64,000 nt of DNA from DRKI01 sp011051875 (GCA_026990385.1 JALXDL010000054.1:1-64000); one strand, 5' to 3'. Positions 33,860-44,248 are shown, numbered from the stretch's first letter. Notes: generated by a model from the sequence alone, not told the origin. A program made the numbers and translations.

Positions 33860-36232
33860 ATGGGACAGGGTATGGATGACAGGCCGGATATCTCGAGTCT
33901 GCAGGAGATGCTGCAGGTCCTGGCAGGGCATGCACTGACGCCGCTTGACCTGTTGCCCGACGGCAGTTTTGCCGAACGGGTCATCTCGCTCCTGCTGACA
34001 GGCCCTCCTCCCTGCGCCTCGACGCGCCTTGCCGCTGAATTTTCCGCCCTGGCACAGCAGTTCCGGGACCTGGATCCCAGCCTGGCGAGGGTGGTCGTCT
34101 TTGGCGGCGGCACCGGCCTGTCCAATATCATCGGCGGGGATTCACGGCGGCACAGCTGGCCCGAGCGGCCGTTCACCGGCCTGAAGGAGATCTTCCCCCG
34201 TATCAGTTCCATTGTCTGCGTCACCGATGACGGCGGTTCCACCGGCGAGCTGCTCAAGGACCTGCCCCTGATCGCCCTGGGTGATCTGCGTCATGTCCTG
34301 CTTGCCTCGGTGCGCAGGCAGGAGCTGAAGGGACGATACGGCCTGGACGATGCCGCCGGCGACAGGGTGGCCGGGGCCCTGCACGGCATTATCAACTACC
34401 GTTTCATCTCCTGCCCTCCCACGCCGGAACATCTCTTCGCGGATACAGCCGCCTGGCGGGAGGAGCTGCCCCGTGAACTGGACAGCTTCATTTCCGGACT
34501 GATCGAGCGCCTGTTCCGCGACCCGCGCCTGAAGCCGACCCTGCGCCGTCCCCAGTGCCTGGGCAATCTCCTGCTGGCCAGCACCATCTACCGCCATCTT
34601 GATCCTGCCCTCGATTCTGTCCAGCTCATTGCCGGGTACCAGCTCGTCCGCACCGCCACCATGCGGGGTCTTGCCGAGTTCTCTTCCATGATCGGGGTCC
34701 GGCGGGGCTCTGTCCTGCCGTGCACCACCACCATCTCGCGCCTGCAGATGCTCTATGGCAACGGGGTCCTGGTGACCTCGGAGTACAAGTCGGGCCAGGC
34801 ACGGCGGGGCTATCCCGTGGACCGCGTGCAGGTGGAGTTCTGCCGGCAGCCCTACCTGCTGCCCGAGGTGGTGGAACTGATCCGGGAGGCGGATATCCTG
34901 GTCTTTGCCCCGGGCAGCCTCTACACCTCCATCATTCCCATCCTCCAGGTGCCGGGCATTGCCGATGCCGTCCGGGCCAATACCGGTGCGCTCAAGGTGC
35001 TGACCGCGAACATCTGGGTCCAGAAGGGCGAAACCGACGTGGCCCGCGACGCGCCGGACCGCAAGTTCTACGTCTCTGACCTCATCCTCGCCTACCATCG
35101 CAACATTCCCGGCGGCGTCCGGGACCTGTTTTCTCACGTCCTGGGTCTCGATCTCGGCGATATCCCAGGCTCTGTCCTGCAGCGCTACGCCCTCGAAGAC
35201 AAGGAGCCGATCTACCTGGACCGGAGCCGGGTGCATGAACTGGGTTTCGAGCCGGTGGAGGCCCGCATCTTTTCCAGGGAACTCCTGCGCGAACGTGGCG
35301 TGATCCAGCATGATCCCGATGCCCTGGCCACATCCATCCGTGTCCTCTGGGGTCTGAAGGAGACGGGATTTCTGGCATGTCCTGAAAATCGGCCCGACCT
35401 GCCCGGCGGCCACGCCTTCAGCCCCGTGATCAGCGGCAGTCACGAGGTGCCCTGCTACCGGTACGAGGCGATCTGTACCCAGTTCCAATACCTGAGCATG
35501 GACCATTTGACCGAGAGCTCGGGCTATGACAAGCGGCTGGTGGAGAGTGAGCGGCGCTGGCTCCTGGACAGGGTGATCGAGATCGTCTGGCGCCACCCGG
35601 ACATCCTGCTCGAGCACCTGCGTCACATCCGCGGCATCACCCTGGTCGATCCCGCCTGCTGGAACCGCTGCCAGCAGTGGGACAATATCTTCTCTTTCTA
35701 TGATCCCACCGATGGCCGGATCAGGATCCGCCGCGACCAGACCGAGGACCTGAACCGGTTCGAGATGGTTTTCCTGGTTGCCCTTGGCCAGTCCCTGCTC
35801 GGCAACTATGCGCAGAAGAAGTACATGGAGAATGTCTACGTTCGCGGCGAACAGGTGGGACGCATGTTCTGTCTCCTGGTCCGTGAATGGCAGCAGGTCG
35901 ACAGCTTCCTGTCCGCCGGGGAAGTGGACATCTACCTTCGGCTGGCCCGCATGCGCCGTTCCACCGGCGATCAGCGGCTCTATACCCGGGTCATCAATGA
36001 CCGCGAGGGGTTCACGCCGCCCGGTCTGCTGTTCGGCCTTTTCTATGCCTGGTATCTCGACAACAGGTTTGCCGCCAATATAGAATACAAGATGTCGATC
36101 ATGCGCAACGAGATTACCAACCTCATACCGGAGCAGATCCGCCTGGTCCAGCGGCGGAGCGGTTTGATCCGTTTTTTCCGGGAACATGTCTTCCGGCATC
36201 GCATAGCCACAACCATGGCCCCTGAACAATGA
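33860..36232 (+). CDS. YvcK/CofD-like protein with large C-terminal extension
   Basis: Cytoplasmic protein of about 790 residues. Residues about 75-460 match the YvcK/CofD fold: VVVFGGGTGLSNIIGG, VCVTDDGGSTGELLKDL, PCTTTISRLQMLYGNGVLV and FAPGSLYTSIIPILQVPGI followed by NIWVQKGET. YvcK proteins bind UDP-sugars and influence cell-wall precursor metabolism; CofD transfers phospholactyl groups in F420 synthesis. The following 300 residues are mostly helical, charged and unassigned. ATG 33860 has GGGAGG only three bases upstream; ATG 33872 is an alternative. The stop overlaps the start of the next kinase gene (ATGA), tying it to the signalling operon. The true reaction is unknown. Confidence 0.75.
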   Translation: MGQGMDDRPDISSLQEMLQVLAGHALTPLDLLPDGSFAERVISLLLTGPPPCASTRLAAEFSALAQQFRDLDPSLARVVVFGGGTGLSNIIGGDSRRHSWPERPFTGLKEIFPRISSIVCVTDDGGSTGELLKDLPLIALGDLRHVLLASVRRQELKGRYGLDDAAGDRVAGALHGIINYRFISCPPTPEHLFADTAAWREELPRELDSFISGLIERLFRDPRLKPTLRRPQCLGNLLLASTIYRHLDPALDSVQLIAGYQLVRTATMRGLAEFSSMIGVRRGSVLPCTTTISRLQMLYGNGVLVTSEYKSGQARRGYPVDRVQVEFCRQPYLLPEVVELIREADILVFAPGSLYTSIIPILQVPGIADAVRANTGALKVLTANIWVQKGETDVARDAPDRKFYVSDLILAYHRNIPGGVRDLFSHVLGLDLGDIPGSVLQRYALEDKEPIYLDRSRVHELGFEPVEARIFSRELLRERGVIQHDPDALATSIRVLWGLKETGFLACPENRPDLPGGHAFSPVISGSHEVPCYRYEAICTQFQYLSMDHLTESSGYDKRLVESERRWLLDRVIEIVWRHPDILLEHLRHIRGITLVDPACWNRCQQWDNIFSFYDPTDGRIRIRRDQTEDLNRFEMVFLVALGQSLLGNYAQKKYMENVYVRGEQVGRMFCLLVREWQQVDSFLSAGEVDIYLRLARMRRSTGDQRLYTRVINDREGFTPPGLLFGLFYAWYLDNRFAANIEYKMSIMRNEITNLIPEQIRLVQRRSGLIRFFREHVFRHRIATTMAPEQ

Positions 36233-38895
36233 TGCACACCATACGCGGCAAGACAATAGCGCTCGTCTGGGCCGTGATCCTTGCGGCCGGCGCGGGCTGT
36301 ATCGTCCTCATGCTGCACAGCCGGGAGGCCGATCTCCGGGAACACGTGCAGGAGGCGGAGAAGAATGCCCACCGGATCTTCCAGGTCATCATCGACCAGA
36401 TGAGTGACCGATACGAGAACCGGCTCCAGAGCATGGTCCTGCGCAACACCCGGATCACCGACGCCTTTGCCCGCCGCGACCGGCAGGCCCTTGCCGGCGT
36501 TTCCCTGCCGCTGTTCAACCTGTTGCACCGGGAAAATCCCGGTGTTTTCCGGATGTGCTTCGTCCTTCCCGATGACACCGCCTTTTTTCATCTCCAGTAT
36601 CCCCACAAGGGCGAAGACCGCATGACCGGAAACCACGCCCTATTCGTTGCCGTCAACCGGACCAGGAAACGGATGAGCGGGTTCGGGACCGGTCGGTCCG
36701 GTGTCTTTTTCTCCATTGCCCAGCCCGTGTTCCAGGGCTCGCGGTACCTGGGGTTCCTGCAGCTCGCCATCAGGATCAACACGGTGCTCGAGCAGGGCCG
36801 CAACTATCTCGGCACGCCCTGTGCCATCGTGCTCAGGCGGGAACAGGCCCTCAGGATCGGCCGGGAAGGCAATGCCCGGTTCCCGCTGGGCAACGAGGTC
36901 CTGTTTCCGTGCGGCGACCGGTTTTTCCTGCGCCAGGGAAACAGCCTCAGGGTTGTCGAGGACGGATGGCGTGTGTCCGTGGACTCCAGTCTCTATACCG
37001 TTTTCCCGGCCTTCGTGCTCCGGGATGCCCAGGGCAGAAAGATCGGCCGTCTCCTGGTCGCCCTTGACCTGGATCCGTACATCGTCGCCGGCAGGCAGGC
37101 CCTGTACCGGGTCGTCGGTCTCGGCCTGTCCCTGCTTCTGCTCTCGGGCCTGGTGCTCTATTTCAGCTTCAGTCGTCTTCTCGACCAGATCGCGGAGGCG
37201 GGCAGGCTGCTCGAAAAAAAGAATCGCGAACATAATACACGCGAGCAGGAACTCGTGGCCGAACTGGAGGAGGTGAAGGCCGAGCTCGCCCGGACAACCG
37301 GGCGCCTCGGCGAGGAAAAACAACGTCACCGGGCCGCCAGGCGTGCCCTGGAGCAGTCGTCCGATGAATGGAGGCGGGCCTTTGACGCCATCAGGGACCC
37401 CGTCCTGATCCTGGATTCCGATCTCTATATCCTCAAGGCCAACCGTGCGGCCTCGCTTGTCCTTGGCAGGGATCGTGACCATATCAAGGGCATCCACTGT
37501 TACCGACTCTTTGCCGGCCGCGAAACCCCCTGTCCGGGGTGCCCGACCATGGAGGTACGGCGGGACGGCCGGCCTCACGAGACGGAGATGGAGCAGGTCT
37601 TCCTGGGCCGGACTTTTCTCGTCAGTTGCTCACCGGTCTCTGTGGAGGGGGAACTGGTGGGTTATGTCTACACGGCCAAGGACATCAGCCACCAGCGTAA
37701 CCTGGAACGCCAGATCGTCCAGGTGCAGAAGATGGAGGCCATTGCCACCCTGGCAGGCGGCATTGCGCACGATTTCAACAATATCCTCGGTGCCATTCTC
37801 GGCAATGCCGACCTGCTCCTCTACCGGCTGCCGCGGGAGAATGGGGAGGGCGACGGCCGCGGCGATCCATCGCTCGGGTTCCCGGAGATCGCCGAGCACG
37901 TGGAGGCCATCAGGCGGGCCGGCACCAGGGCCAAGGAACTGGTCAGCCAGATCCTGGCCTTCAGCCGGCAGTCCACCAGCAGACGCCAAAACGTGGTGAT
38001 CACACCGGTGGTCAAGGAAGCGGCCAAGCTGCTCCATTCCTCCCTGCCGGCCTATATCGAGGTGAAGACGGATATCGCGCCGGAGATCGGCCAGATCTAC
38101 GCCGACCCGACCCAGGTCCACCAGATCCTGATGAACCTGTGCACCAATGCGGCCCAGGCCATCGGCGACCGGCCCGGCACCATCGAGATCTCCCTGCGCG
38201 AGGTCGAGGCGGGCCAGGCGGAGCGGCTGCGCTGTCCCGACCTGAAAGAGGGACGCTACGTGGTCCTGACGGTGAAAGACAGCGGGCGGGGCATGTCGGC
38301 AGAGGTCATGGAACGGATCTTTGATCCCTTTTTCACCACCCGCCAGGTGGGCGAGGGCACCGGCATGGGCCTGGCTGTCCTGCACGGTATCGTGGTCGCC
38401 CATGACGGCGTCATCGATGTTCAGTCGGAAGAGGGGCAAGGCAGTGTCTTTTCGGTCTATTTCCCGCGGGTCGACGATGCCGGGGCTGGGGAGACCGATT
38501 CCATCACCGCCATGCCGAGGGGTTCTGAGACCATCCTCTTTGTCGACGACGAAGAGGATATCGTCCGGATGCGGACCCGGATGCTGGAATTTCTCGGCTA
38601 CACGGTCCTGGCCGCCACCTCGCCGGAACAGGCCCTTGCCTTCTGCGGCAGCGAAGCCGACCGCATCGACCTGGTGATCACCGACCACTCCATGCCCAGG
38701 ATGAGCGGCCTGCAGCTTGCCGCCGAGATAACAAAAATTCGAAGAGATCTTCCCATCATACTCTGTTCCGGATACAGTGAGGCTGTGACCACGGAAGAAG
38801 CGCGGAAGGTGGGGATCCGGCGCTTTCTCAGCAAGCCGCTGGACATGCGGCTCCTGGCCACGGCCATCCGAGAACTCTTGTCAACCCGGGAGTAA
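36229..38895 (+). CDS. Hybrid histidine kinase with Cache-like sensor and PAS domain
   Basis: Membrane kinase of 888 residues. The first helix (about 10-28) is followed by an extracytoplasmic Cache-like domain (30-290; FRMCFVLPDDTAFFHLQYPHKG) and a second helix near 300-320. A coiled-coil (EKKNREHNTREQELVAELEE) leads to a PAS domain (about 375-490) with the cysteine-containing loop GRETPCPGCPTME. Then come HisKA (His514 in GGIAHDFNN), HATPase_c (DSGRGM, GTGMGLAV) and a C-terminal receiver with Asp819 (ITDHSMPRMSG). It begins inside the stop of the YvcK-like gene and is followed two bases later by a single-domain response regulator, so the three probably work together. Confidence 0.9.
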   Translation: MMHTIRGKTIALVWAVILAAGAGCIVLMLHSREADLREHVQEAEKNAHRIFQVIIDQMSDRYENRLQSMVLRNTRITDAFARRDRQALAGVSLPLFNLLHRENPGVFRMCFVLPDDTAFFHLQYPHKGEDRMTGNHALFVAVNRTRKRMSGFGTGRSGVFFSIAQPVFQGSRYLGFLQLAIRINTVLEQGRNYLGTPCAIVLRREQALRIGREGNARFPLGNEVLFPCGDRFFLRQGNSLRVVEDGWRVSVDSSLYTVFPAFVLRDAQGRKIGRLLVALDLDPYIVAGRQALYRVVGLGLSLLLLSGLVLYFSFSRLLDQIAEAGRLLEKKNREHNTREQELVAELEEVKAELARTTGRLGEEKQRHRAARRALEQSSDEWRRAFDAIRDPVLILDSDLYILKANRAASLVLGRDRDHIKGIHCYRLFAGRETPCPGCPTMEVRRDGRPHETEMEQVFLGRTFLVSCSPVSVEGELVGYVYTAKDISHQRNLERQIVQVQKMEAIATLAGGIAHDFNNILGAILGNADLLLYRLPRENGEGDGRGDPSLGFPEIAEHVEAIRRAGTRAKELVSQILAFSRQSTSRRQNVVITPVVKEAAKLLHSSLPAYIEVKTDIAPEIGQIYADPTQVHQILMNLCTNAAQAIGDRPGTIEISLREVEAGQAERLRCPDLKEGRYVVLTVKDSGRGMSAEVMERIFDPFFTTRQVGEGTGMGLAVLHGIVVAHDGVIDVQSEEGQGSVFSVYFPRVDDAGAGETDSITAMPRGSETILFVDDEEDIVRMRTRMLEFLGYTVLAATSPEQALAFCGSEADRIDLVITDHSMPRMSGLQLAAEITKIRRDLPIILCSGYSEAVTTEEARKVGIRRFLSKPLDMRLLATAIRELLSTRE

Positions 38896-38897
38896 TC

Positions 38898-39266
38898 ATG
38901 CGGATTCTAGTCATTGATGACGACGACCAGATGCGTGTCCTGCTTCGCCAGGTCATGGAGTGGGCCGGCTACGAGGTGATCGAGGCGACCAACGGCCGCC
39001 AGGGGATGATACAGCAGAAGAAGAATCCCGCTGACCTGGTCATCACCGACCTGATCATGCCGGAACAGGAGGGGCTTGAAACCATCAGCCAGCTCAAGAA
39101 GGAGTATGCCGGTATCAAGATCATCGCCATTTCCGGGGGAGGCCGCATCGGCCCGGAGGCCTACCTGCCGGCGGCCCGGGAACTGGGAGCCGACCGGGTG
39201 TTCAGCAAACCGTTTGACGTCCGGGAGCTGGTCACCTCGGTAAAGGAGCTGCTTGACAATGCGTGA
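38898..39266 (+). CDS. Single-domain response regulator (CheY-like)
   Basis: Stand-alone receiver of 122 residues. The acidic pocket is in VIDDDDQM (residues 6-12), the phospho-acceptor is Asp51 (VITDLIMPEQEG), the conserved Ser is in IIAISGGG and Lys is in FSKPFD near residue 105. There is no output domain, so it probably relays phosphate or acts by protein contact. It starts two bases after the upstream kinase and overlaps the downstream one by eight bases. Confidence 0.93.
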   Translation: MRILVIDDDDQMRVLLRQVMEWAGYEVIEATNGRQGMIQQKKNPADLVITDLIMPEQEGLETISQLKKEYAGIKIIAISGGGRIGPEAYLPAARELGADRVFSKPFDVRELVTSVKELLDNA

Positions 39267-41220
39267 TACAAAGGTACTTGCAGTTGACAACAGTCCGGTC
39301 CTGCTCAAGATCATCTCCTCCATCCTGGAGGAAACAGGGTGTGTGCTGCGCACGGCCACCGATGGCATGGACGCCCTGGACGTGATGGAGGAGTTCAGGC
39401 CGGATATCATCTTCACCGACCTGGTGATGCCGAGGATAGATGGCGCCAAGCTGGCCTACATCATCCGCAACACGCCTGAACTCAAAGATATCTTCCTGGT
39501 CATCCTGACCGGCATTGCCATGGAGGATGACACCAACCTCCATGACCTGGACGCGGATCTCTGCATCGCCAAGGGTCCGGCGGCCACCATGAAGGAGAAC
39601 ATCCTGCAGGCCCTGGAGATGTTCAACCGGGGGGAGCGCGGCCGCACCGGGGTGATGGGCAAGCAGGGACTGCATCCACGGGAGGTGACCCGCGAGCTGC
39701 TGACCGGCAAGCGGCACAACGAGGTGATCCTGGATGCCATGACCGAGGGGGTGGTCGAGCTGGACAGCCAGGGTAGGGTGGTGATGGTCAACAGCGCCGC
39801 CATGCGGCTCTTTGAACTGCCCGAGGAACGGCTGCTGGGGTTCATGTTCACCGATCTCCTGGAACCGCAGGTTGCGGACATGATCAGGGAATGGATGGAG
39901 GATCTCGCCACCAGTGGTGACTTCCTGCCTCTCATCTTCGACTACGGCGCACCCCTTCGCATCAACGGCCGCCAGGTCATGCTCAACCTGGTGCCGGTGC
40001 CCGAGGACAGGGAAATATTCTATATCGGCATCCTGCAGGATGTCTCCAGGCGCAAGGAGATCGAGCAGCGGCAGCGGCAGCTCGAAAAGGAGCTGCAACG
40101 CATCCGGAAGCTCGATGCCATGTCCATGATGGCTTCAGGTATTTCTCATGATTTCAACAACTTGCTCACTATCATAAACGGCAATATCGAGATGGCGAGG
40201 GTCCATACCAGCGAGGAACGGGTGGCGCACCTCCTGGAGGAATCGGCCAAGGCCCTGCAGCTGACCTGCGGCCTGATCCGCCAGTTCACCACGTTTTCCG
40301 AGAACTACCTGCCCTCCAAGTCGCGGGTGGAACTGAAGGCCCTGATCGAACAGGTGCTTGTGCGGGAACTGGAGGGCTCCGCCATCGGCTATGCCATCGA
40401 GACGGACGATCCCGCCCTGGTGGTGGACCTGGACAGTGAACTGATGCAGCAGGTCTTCCACAACATCATCCAGAACAGCCGCGAGGCCATGGCGGGAAAG
40501 GGGAGCATCTCGGTGCGCATCGACCGGGTCGACGGCGAAAAGGAGGCAGAGAATATCGATCAGCCCATCCCGCCCGGCGAATTCGTCCGTATCCGGATCA
40601 GCGATACCGGCCCCGGCATTGATCCCGACATCATCGACCAGGTCTTTGATCCCTATTTCTCCACCAAGCAGAAAGGGGCCCAGAAGGGCATGGGCCTGGG
40701 CCTGACCATCGTCCATGCCATTGTCAAGAAGCATGGCGGCTTTGTCTGGATCAGGTCCGGGCCGGGAGATGGCTGCACCATCATCCTCTACCTGGCCTGT
40801 GGCAGCTGGACCGAGCAGCTCCTTGATGGTGCGGGGATAAAGAAACCGCGCCGGGTTCTGATCATGGACGACGACGAGATGATGCGGATGATCTCCGGCA
40901 AGATGTTCGAGACCTTCGGCTGCGAGGTGGAGGTTGCCGAGAATGGCGAGACAGCGCTGGAGCTGTACCACGGGGCCGATGCGGACGGTCGCGGCTTCAA
41001 CCTGGTCCTGCTCGACCTGCGTATCGACAGCGGCATGAACGGCACCGAGGTTGCCCGCGAGCTCAAGGCGCTCGCACCCGATCTCCCCCTGGTGGCCATC
41101 AGCGGTGATTTCGCCGACGAGGTCATGGTCAATTACACCGAGTACGGCTTTTCCGCCGCCGTGGCCAAGCCCTTTTCCCTGGACGTGGTCGAGGACCTTG
41201 TCCGGCGTTACCTGGTCTGA
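39259..41220 (+). CDS. Cytoplasmic hybrid histidine kinase, REC-PAS-HisKA-HATPase-REC
   Basis: Soluble kinase of 653 residues without membrane segments. It contains an N-terminal receiver (Asp54 in FTDLVMPRIDG), a PAS domain (about 155-265, NEVILDAMTEGVVELDSQG), HisKA (His297 in GISHDFNN), HATPase_c (DTGPGID, GMGLGLTIVH) and a second receiver (Asp586 in LLDLRIDSGMNG). The N-terminal receiver suggests it takes phosphate from another kinase before acting. ATG 39259 overlaps the regulator gene; GGAG lies 11 bases upstream. It is the last gene of the YvcK-like/kinase/regulator/kinase operon. Confidence 0.92.
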   Translation: MRDTKVLAVDNSPVLLKIISSILEETGCVLRTATDGMDALDVMEEFRPDIIFTDLVMPRIDGAKLAYIIRNTPELKDIFLVILTGIAMEDDTNLHDLDADLCIAKGPAATMKENILQALEMFNRGERGRTGVMGKQGLHPREVTRELLTGKRHNEVILDAMTEGVVELDSQGRVVMVNSAAMRLFELPEERLLGFMFTDLLEPQVADMIREWMEDLATSGDFLPLIFDYGAPLRINGRQVMLNLVPVPEDREIFYIGILQDVSRRKEIEQRQRQLEKELQRIRKLDAMSMMASGISHDFNNLLTIINGNIEMARVHTSEERVAHLLEESAKALQLTCGLIRQFTTFSENYLPSKSRVELKALIEQVLVRELEGSAIGYAIETDDPALVVDLDSELMQQVFHNIIQNSREAMAGKGSISVRIDRVDGEKEAENIDQPIPPGEFVRIRISDTGPGIDPDIIDQVFDPYFSTKQKGAQKGMGLGLTIVHAIVKKHGGFVWIRSGPGDGCTIILYLACGSWTEQLLDGAGIKKPRRVLIMDDDEMMRMISGKMFETFGCEVEVAENGETALELYHGADADGRGFNLVLLDLRIDSGMNGTEVARELKALAPDLPLVAISGDFADEVMVNYTEYGFSAAVAKPFSLDVVEDLVRRYLV

Positions 41221-41450
41221 GCCGCAGGAGGTGCAGGAGGAGGCGGAACACCGGAAGCAGGGGATTTCCGTGGCATAGCCCTGCGGTGTCCGCCCGGCTG
41301 CCTGCTGCTTTTCATCGCTGACAGCGCCTGCTCCGGCGGGCCTGCGGTGTATCCGGAAAGGGAACCGTTCACCGGGATGCTGTCACCCTGGATTTCTCTC
41401 CAAATTGCGGCTGGGCCCAAAAAACTCAGCCATGCTTGATTTGTGATTCC

Positions 41451-42455
41451 ATGTACCTGGCACGTCGATTCATCAACAACCGAATTCATTATATCCTGCG
41501 CGAGTCCTACCGGGACGGCGGCCTGCTCACAAACCGTGACCTGGTCGATCTCGGTGACCGGCCGGGCCGGTTCATCCTCTATCCCGGCGGTTCCTCCTTT
41601 TTCATCGACCAGGCCCTGGTGGAGCAGCTCGAGGCCAAGGGGCTGCGTGCAGTGGAAGAAGAGCTGGAGGAGCTTCTGCTGCCCTTCCTCGATCCCTATG
41701 TCCGGCAGCGGACCGAACCCTTCCGCAACCGGACCAGGAACCGGAACTGGAAGCCGCTCGACCGCGCCATGCGGGCGCGCATCATCGCCGACACCCATGT
41801 CTTTGACCGCCGCCGGCTCCATTTTCTCCGTTTCGGCATGACGGACCAGCGGCAGCTCGACCGCACTCCGGCCCTCTACCGCGTCCTGCTGAACAAGTCC
41901 CGCGACGAACTGGAACAGCTCATGATCGGGCGCGAGCAGGAGCTGCGGCCGCACGAGTACAAGAGCTACATCTATACCATCTTCGACCTGCAGCGTTTCT
42001 TCACCGAGAGCTATGCCCGGACCATGCCCCAGGCCCTGGACGGCGAGAAGATGGACGAGTTCTTCCTGGCCGAGATCTGCCGCCTGGACAGTGACGAGAA
42101 TTTCTGGCAGGGCATGGCCCGGCGCAACACTCTGCCGTCCTACCTGGTCCGCTACCTGGTGATGTACTTTGACTACTCCTTCGCCAATGCCCGGAGCTGG
42201 GACGAGTATGTCCGCTCGTTCATGGATTCCCGGCGTCGTCACCGGCCGCTCAAGGCTTCCCGCCGCATGAGCGTGCGCGAGGCGACCACCATCTTCGGGA
42301 TCAGCCGGCAGGAGTTGGCCGGGATGAACGAGAAAGAGATCAGCCGGCTCTACCGGCGCAGGGCCATGGAACTGCACCCGGACAAGGGTGGCGACCACGA
42401 ACAGTTCATCGAGCTGACCGCGGCATATAACGAGCTGATCCGCCTGCGGTCGTGA
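41451..42455 (+). CDS. C-terminal J-domain protein
   Basis: Protein of 334 residues. The first 265 residues are charged and not assigned to a family, with LYPGGSSFFIDQALVEQLEAKG near the N-terminus. The last 60 residues form a J domain (MNEKEISRLYRRRAMELHPDKGG, residues about 280-334). The HPD motif is intact, so it should stimulate a DnaK-type ATPase, perhaps delivering a specific client. ATG 41451 is chosen; an in-frame TTG at 41436 is less likely. The stop overlaps the GTG start of the ABC exporter gene, which suggests coupling to transporter biogenesis or regulation. Confidence 0.8.
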   Translation: MYLARRFINNRIHYILRESYRDGGLLTNRDLVDLGDRPGRFILYPGGSSFFIDQALVEQLEAKGLRAVEEELEELLLPFLDPYVRQRTEPFRNRTRNRNWKPLDRAMRARIIADTHVFDRRRLHFLRFGMTDQRQLDRTPALYRVLLNKSRDELEQLMIGREQELRPHEYKSYIYTIFDLQRFFTESYARTMPQALDGEKMDEFFLAEICRLDSDENFWQGMARRNTLPSYLVRYLVMYFDYSFANARSWDEYVRSFMDSRRRHRPLKASRRMSVREATTIFGISRQELAGMNEKEISRLYRRRAMELHPDKGGDHEQFIELTAAYNELIRLRS

Positions 42456-44248
42456 ATTTCAGGATCCCTGTCCCCGGCCGTCTCCGGCGGTCATCCCGGC
42501 CGGCGGCGGTGAGTTTTCTGCCCGCCCTGCGGCTCCTGGCACCCATATTCCGGCGCTACCGGGCCCGGCTCGCCCTGGGTTTCTTCTCGTTGCTGCTGGT
42601 CGATTCCCTGCAGCTCACCATTCCGCAGCTGCTCCGGCACGGGGTCGACAGCCTGACCTCGGGCAGAGCCACCCCCCGCAGCCTCCTGTTCCTGGCCGGC
42701 CTGATTCTGCTCACCGCGGCCTGCATCGGCCTGTTCCGTTTCCTCTGGCGCACCATGATCATCGGTTTTTCCCGCCATCTCGAGCAGAACCTGCGGGAGA
42801 GGATTTTTGAGCATATCATGGTCATGGACCGCGCCTTCTTCTCCTCCTGGACCACCGGCAACATCATGGCCCATGCCAGCAATGACCTGTCCGCAGTGCA
42901 GATGGCCTGCGGCATGGGGCTGGTGGCGGCCCTGGACGCGGTGGTCATGTCCGTGGCCGCCATTACCCTGATGCTGTTCATCGATGTCCGCCTCACCCTG
43001 ATCGCCCTGCTGCCCATGCCGCTCCTGGCGGCCTGCACCAGGCTGCTGTCGCGGCACCTGCACCAGCGGTTCGACCAGGTGCAGGCGCAGTTCTCCCTGC
43101 TCACCGAGTTTGCCCGCACCACCCTGGTCTCCATCAAGATGGTCAAGGCCTACACCCTGGAGCGGCTGCAGGAGCACCGCTTCGACGAGCTGGGCAGGAA
43201 TTACGTACGCAGCAATCTCAGGGTCGCGGTCATCCAGGGGCTGCTCTTTCCGGTGGCCACCCTGGTGGGCAACATCGGTATGCTGCTGGTCCTCTACTTC
43301 GGCGGCATGCTGGTGATCCACGCCACCATCACCCTGGGCGGGTTTGTCGCCTTTGTCAGTTATCTCTACCTCCTGGTCTGGCCCATGATGGCCGTGGGCT
43401 GGGTCACCAACCTGGCCCAGCGCGGGCTCACCTCGCTGCGTCGTATCCATCACCTGCTCCGCCAGCAGCCTCTGCTCATCGACCGTGACGACCTGCCGTG
43501 CGGTCTGCCGGACTGCCGGCCGCATTTTGTCTTCGACCATCTCCATTTCACCTATCCGGGCGCGGACAAGGAGGCGCTGGCCGATATCTGCCTGGAGCTC
43601 GGGCCCGGGGTTACCGGTCTCACCGGTCCCACCGGTTCGGGCAAGTCCACCCTCTGCCGGCTGCTGCTCAGGCTCTACCCGGTGCCGGACAGGAGCCTGT
43701 TTCTCGACGGCCATGATGTCAATACCCTCTCCATCGCTGCGGTACGGCGCCTGATCGCCTATGTGGGACAGGAGGTGGTACTCTTTTCCGACACCGTGGC
43801 CAATAACATCGGTTTCGGCCGGCCCGGGGCGGGACAGGAGGAGATCGAGGCCGCGGCCAGGGCCGCGGCGGTGCATGACGATATCATGGGATTCCCGGAC
43901 CAGTACCGGACCATGGTCGGCGAGCGCGGCGTGCGTCTCTCCGGCGGCCAGCAGCAGCGGATCGCCCTGGCCCGTGCCCTGCTGGCCGACCGGCCGGTGC
44001 TGATCATCGACGACGGCCTGTCGGCCATCGACGTGGAGACCGAGCAGCGGGTGCTGGCAGGGATCAGGGCCCACCTGGAGGGGAAGACCGTGCTCATCGT
44101 CTCCCACCGGATCAACGTGCTCTCGTCCGCGGACCGGATCGTGATCCTGGAAGAAGGCGTTATTCGCGGCCAGGGCAGCCATGAACAGCTCCTGGCGGAA
44201 AACGGTTTCTACCGGGCAATGATGGAGAGGCAGCGGTTCGATGCGTAA
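42452..44248 (+). CDS. ABC exporter half-transporter, degenerate-site subunit
   Basis: Fused permease-ATPase of 598 residues. Six membrane helices lie in about residues 30-330, followed by the ATPase domain: Walker A GPTGSGKST (about 392-400), signature LSGGQ (496-500) and Walker B ending Asp520-Asp521. The catalytic Glu position is Asp521, a hallmark of the non-hydrolysing site in heterodimeric exporters (MdlA, TM287/288 type). GTG 42452 overlaps the J-domain gene. The partner subunit starts inside its end (8-bp overlap). The substrate is unknown; lipids, peptides and drugs are all known for the family. Confidence 0.92.
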   Translation: MNFRIPVPGRLRRSSRPAAVSFLPALRLLAPIFRRYRARLALGFFSLLLVDSLQLTIPQLLRHGVDSLTSGRATPRSLLFLAGLILLTAACIGLFRFLWRTMIIGFSRHLEQNLRERIFEHIMVMDRAFFSSWTTGNIMAHASNDLSAVQMACGMGLVAALDAVVMSVAAITLMLFIDVRLTLIALLPMPLLAACTRLLSRHLHQRFDQVQAQFSLLTEFARTTLVSIKMVKAYTLERLQEHRFDELGRNYVRSNLRVAVIQGLLFPVATLVGNIGMLLVLYFGGMLVIHATITLGGFVAFVSYLYLLVWPMMAVGWVTNLAQRGLTSLRRIHHLLRQQPLLIDRDDLPCGLPDCRPHFVFDHLHFTYPGADKEALADICLELGPGVTGLTGPTGSGKSTLCRLLLRLYPVPDRSLFLDGHDVNTLSIAAVRRLIAYVGQEVVLFSDTVANNIGFGRPGAGQEEIEAAARAAAVHDDIMGFPDQYRTMVGERGVRLSGGQQQRIALARALLADRPVLIIDDGLSAIDVETEQRVLAGIRAHLEGKTVLIVSHRINVLSSADRIVILEEGVIRGQGSHEQLLAENGFYRAMMERQRFDA

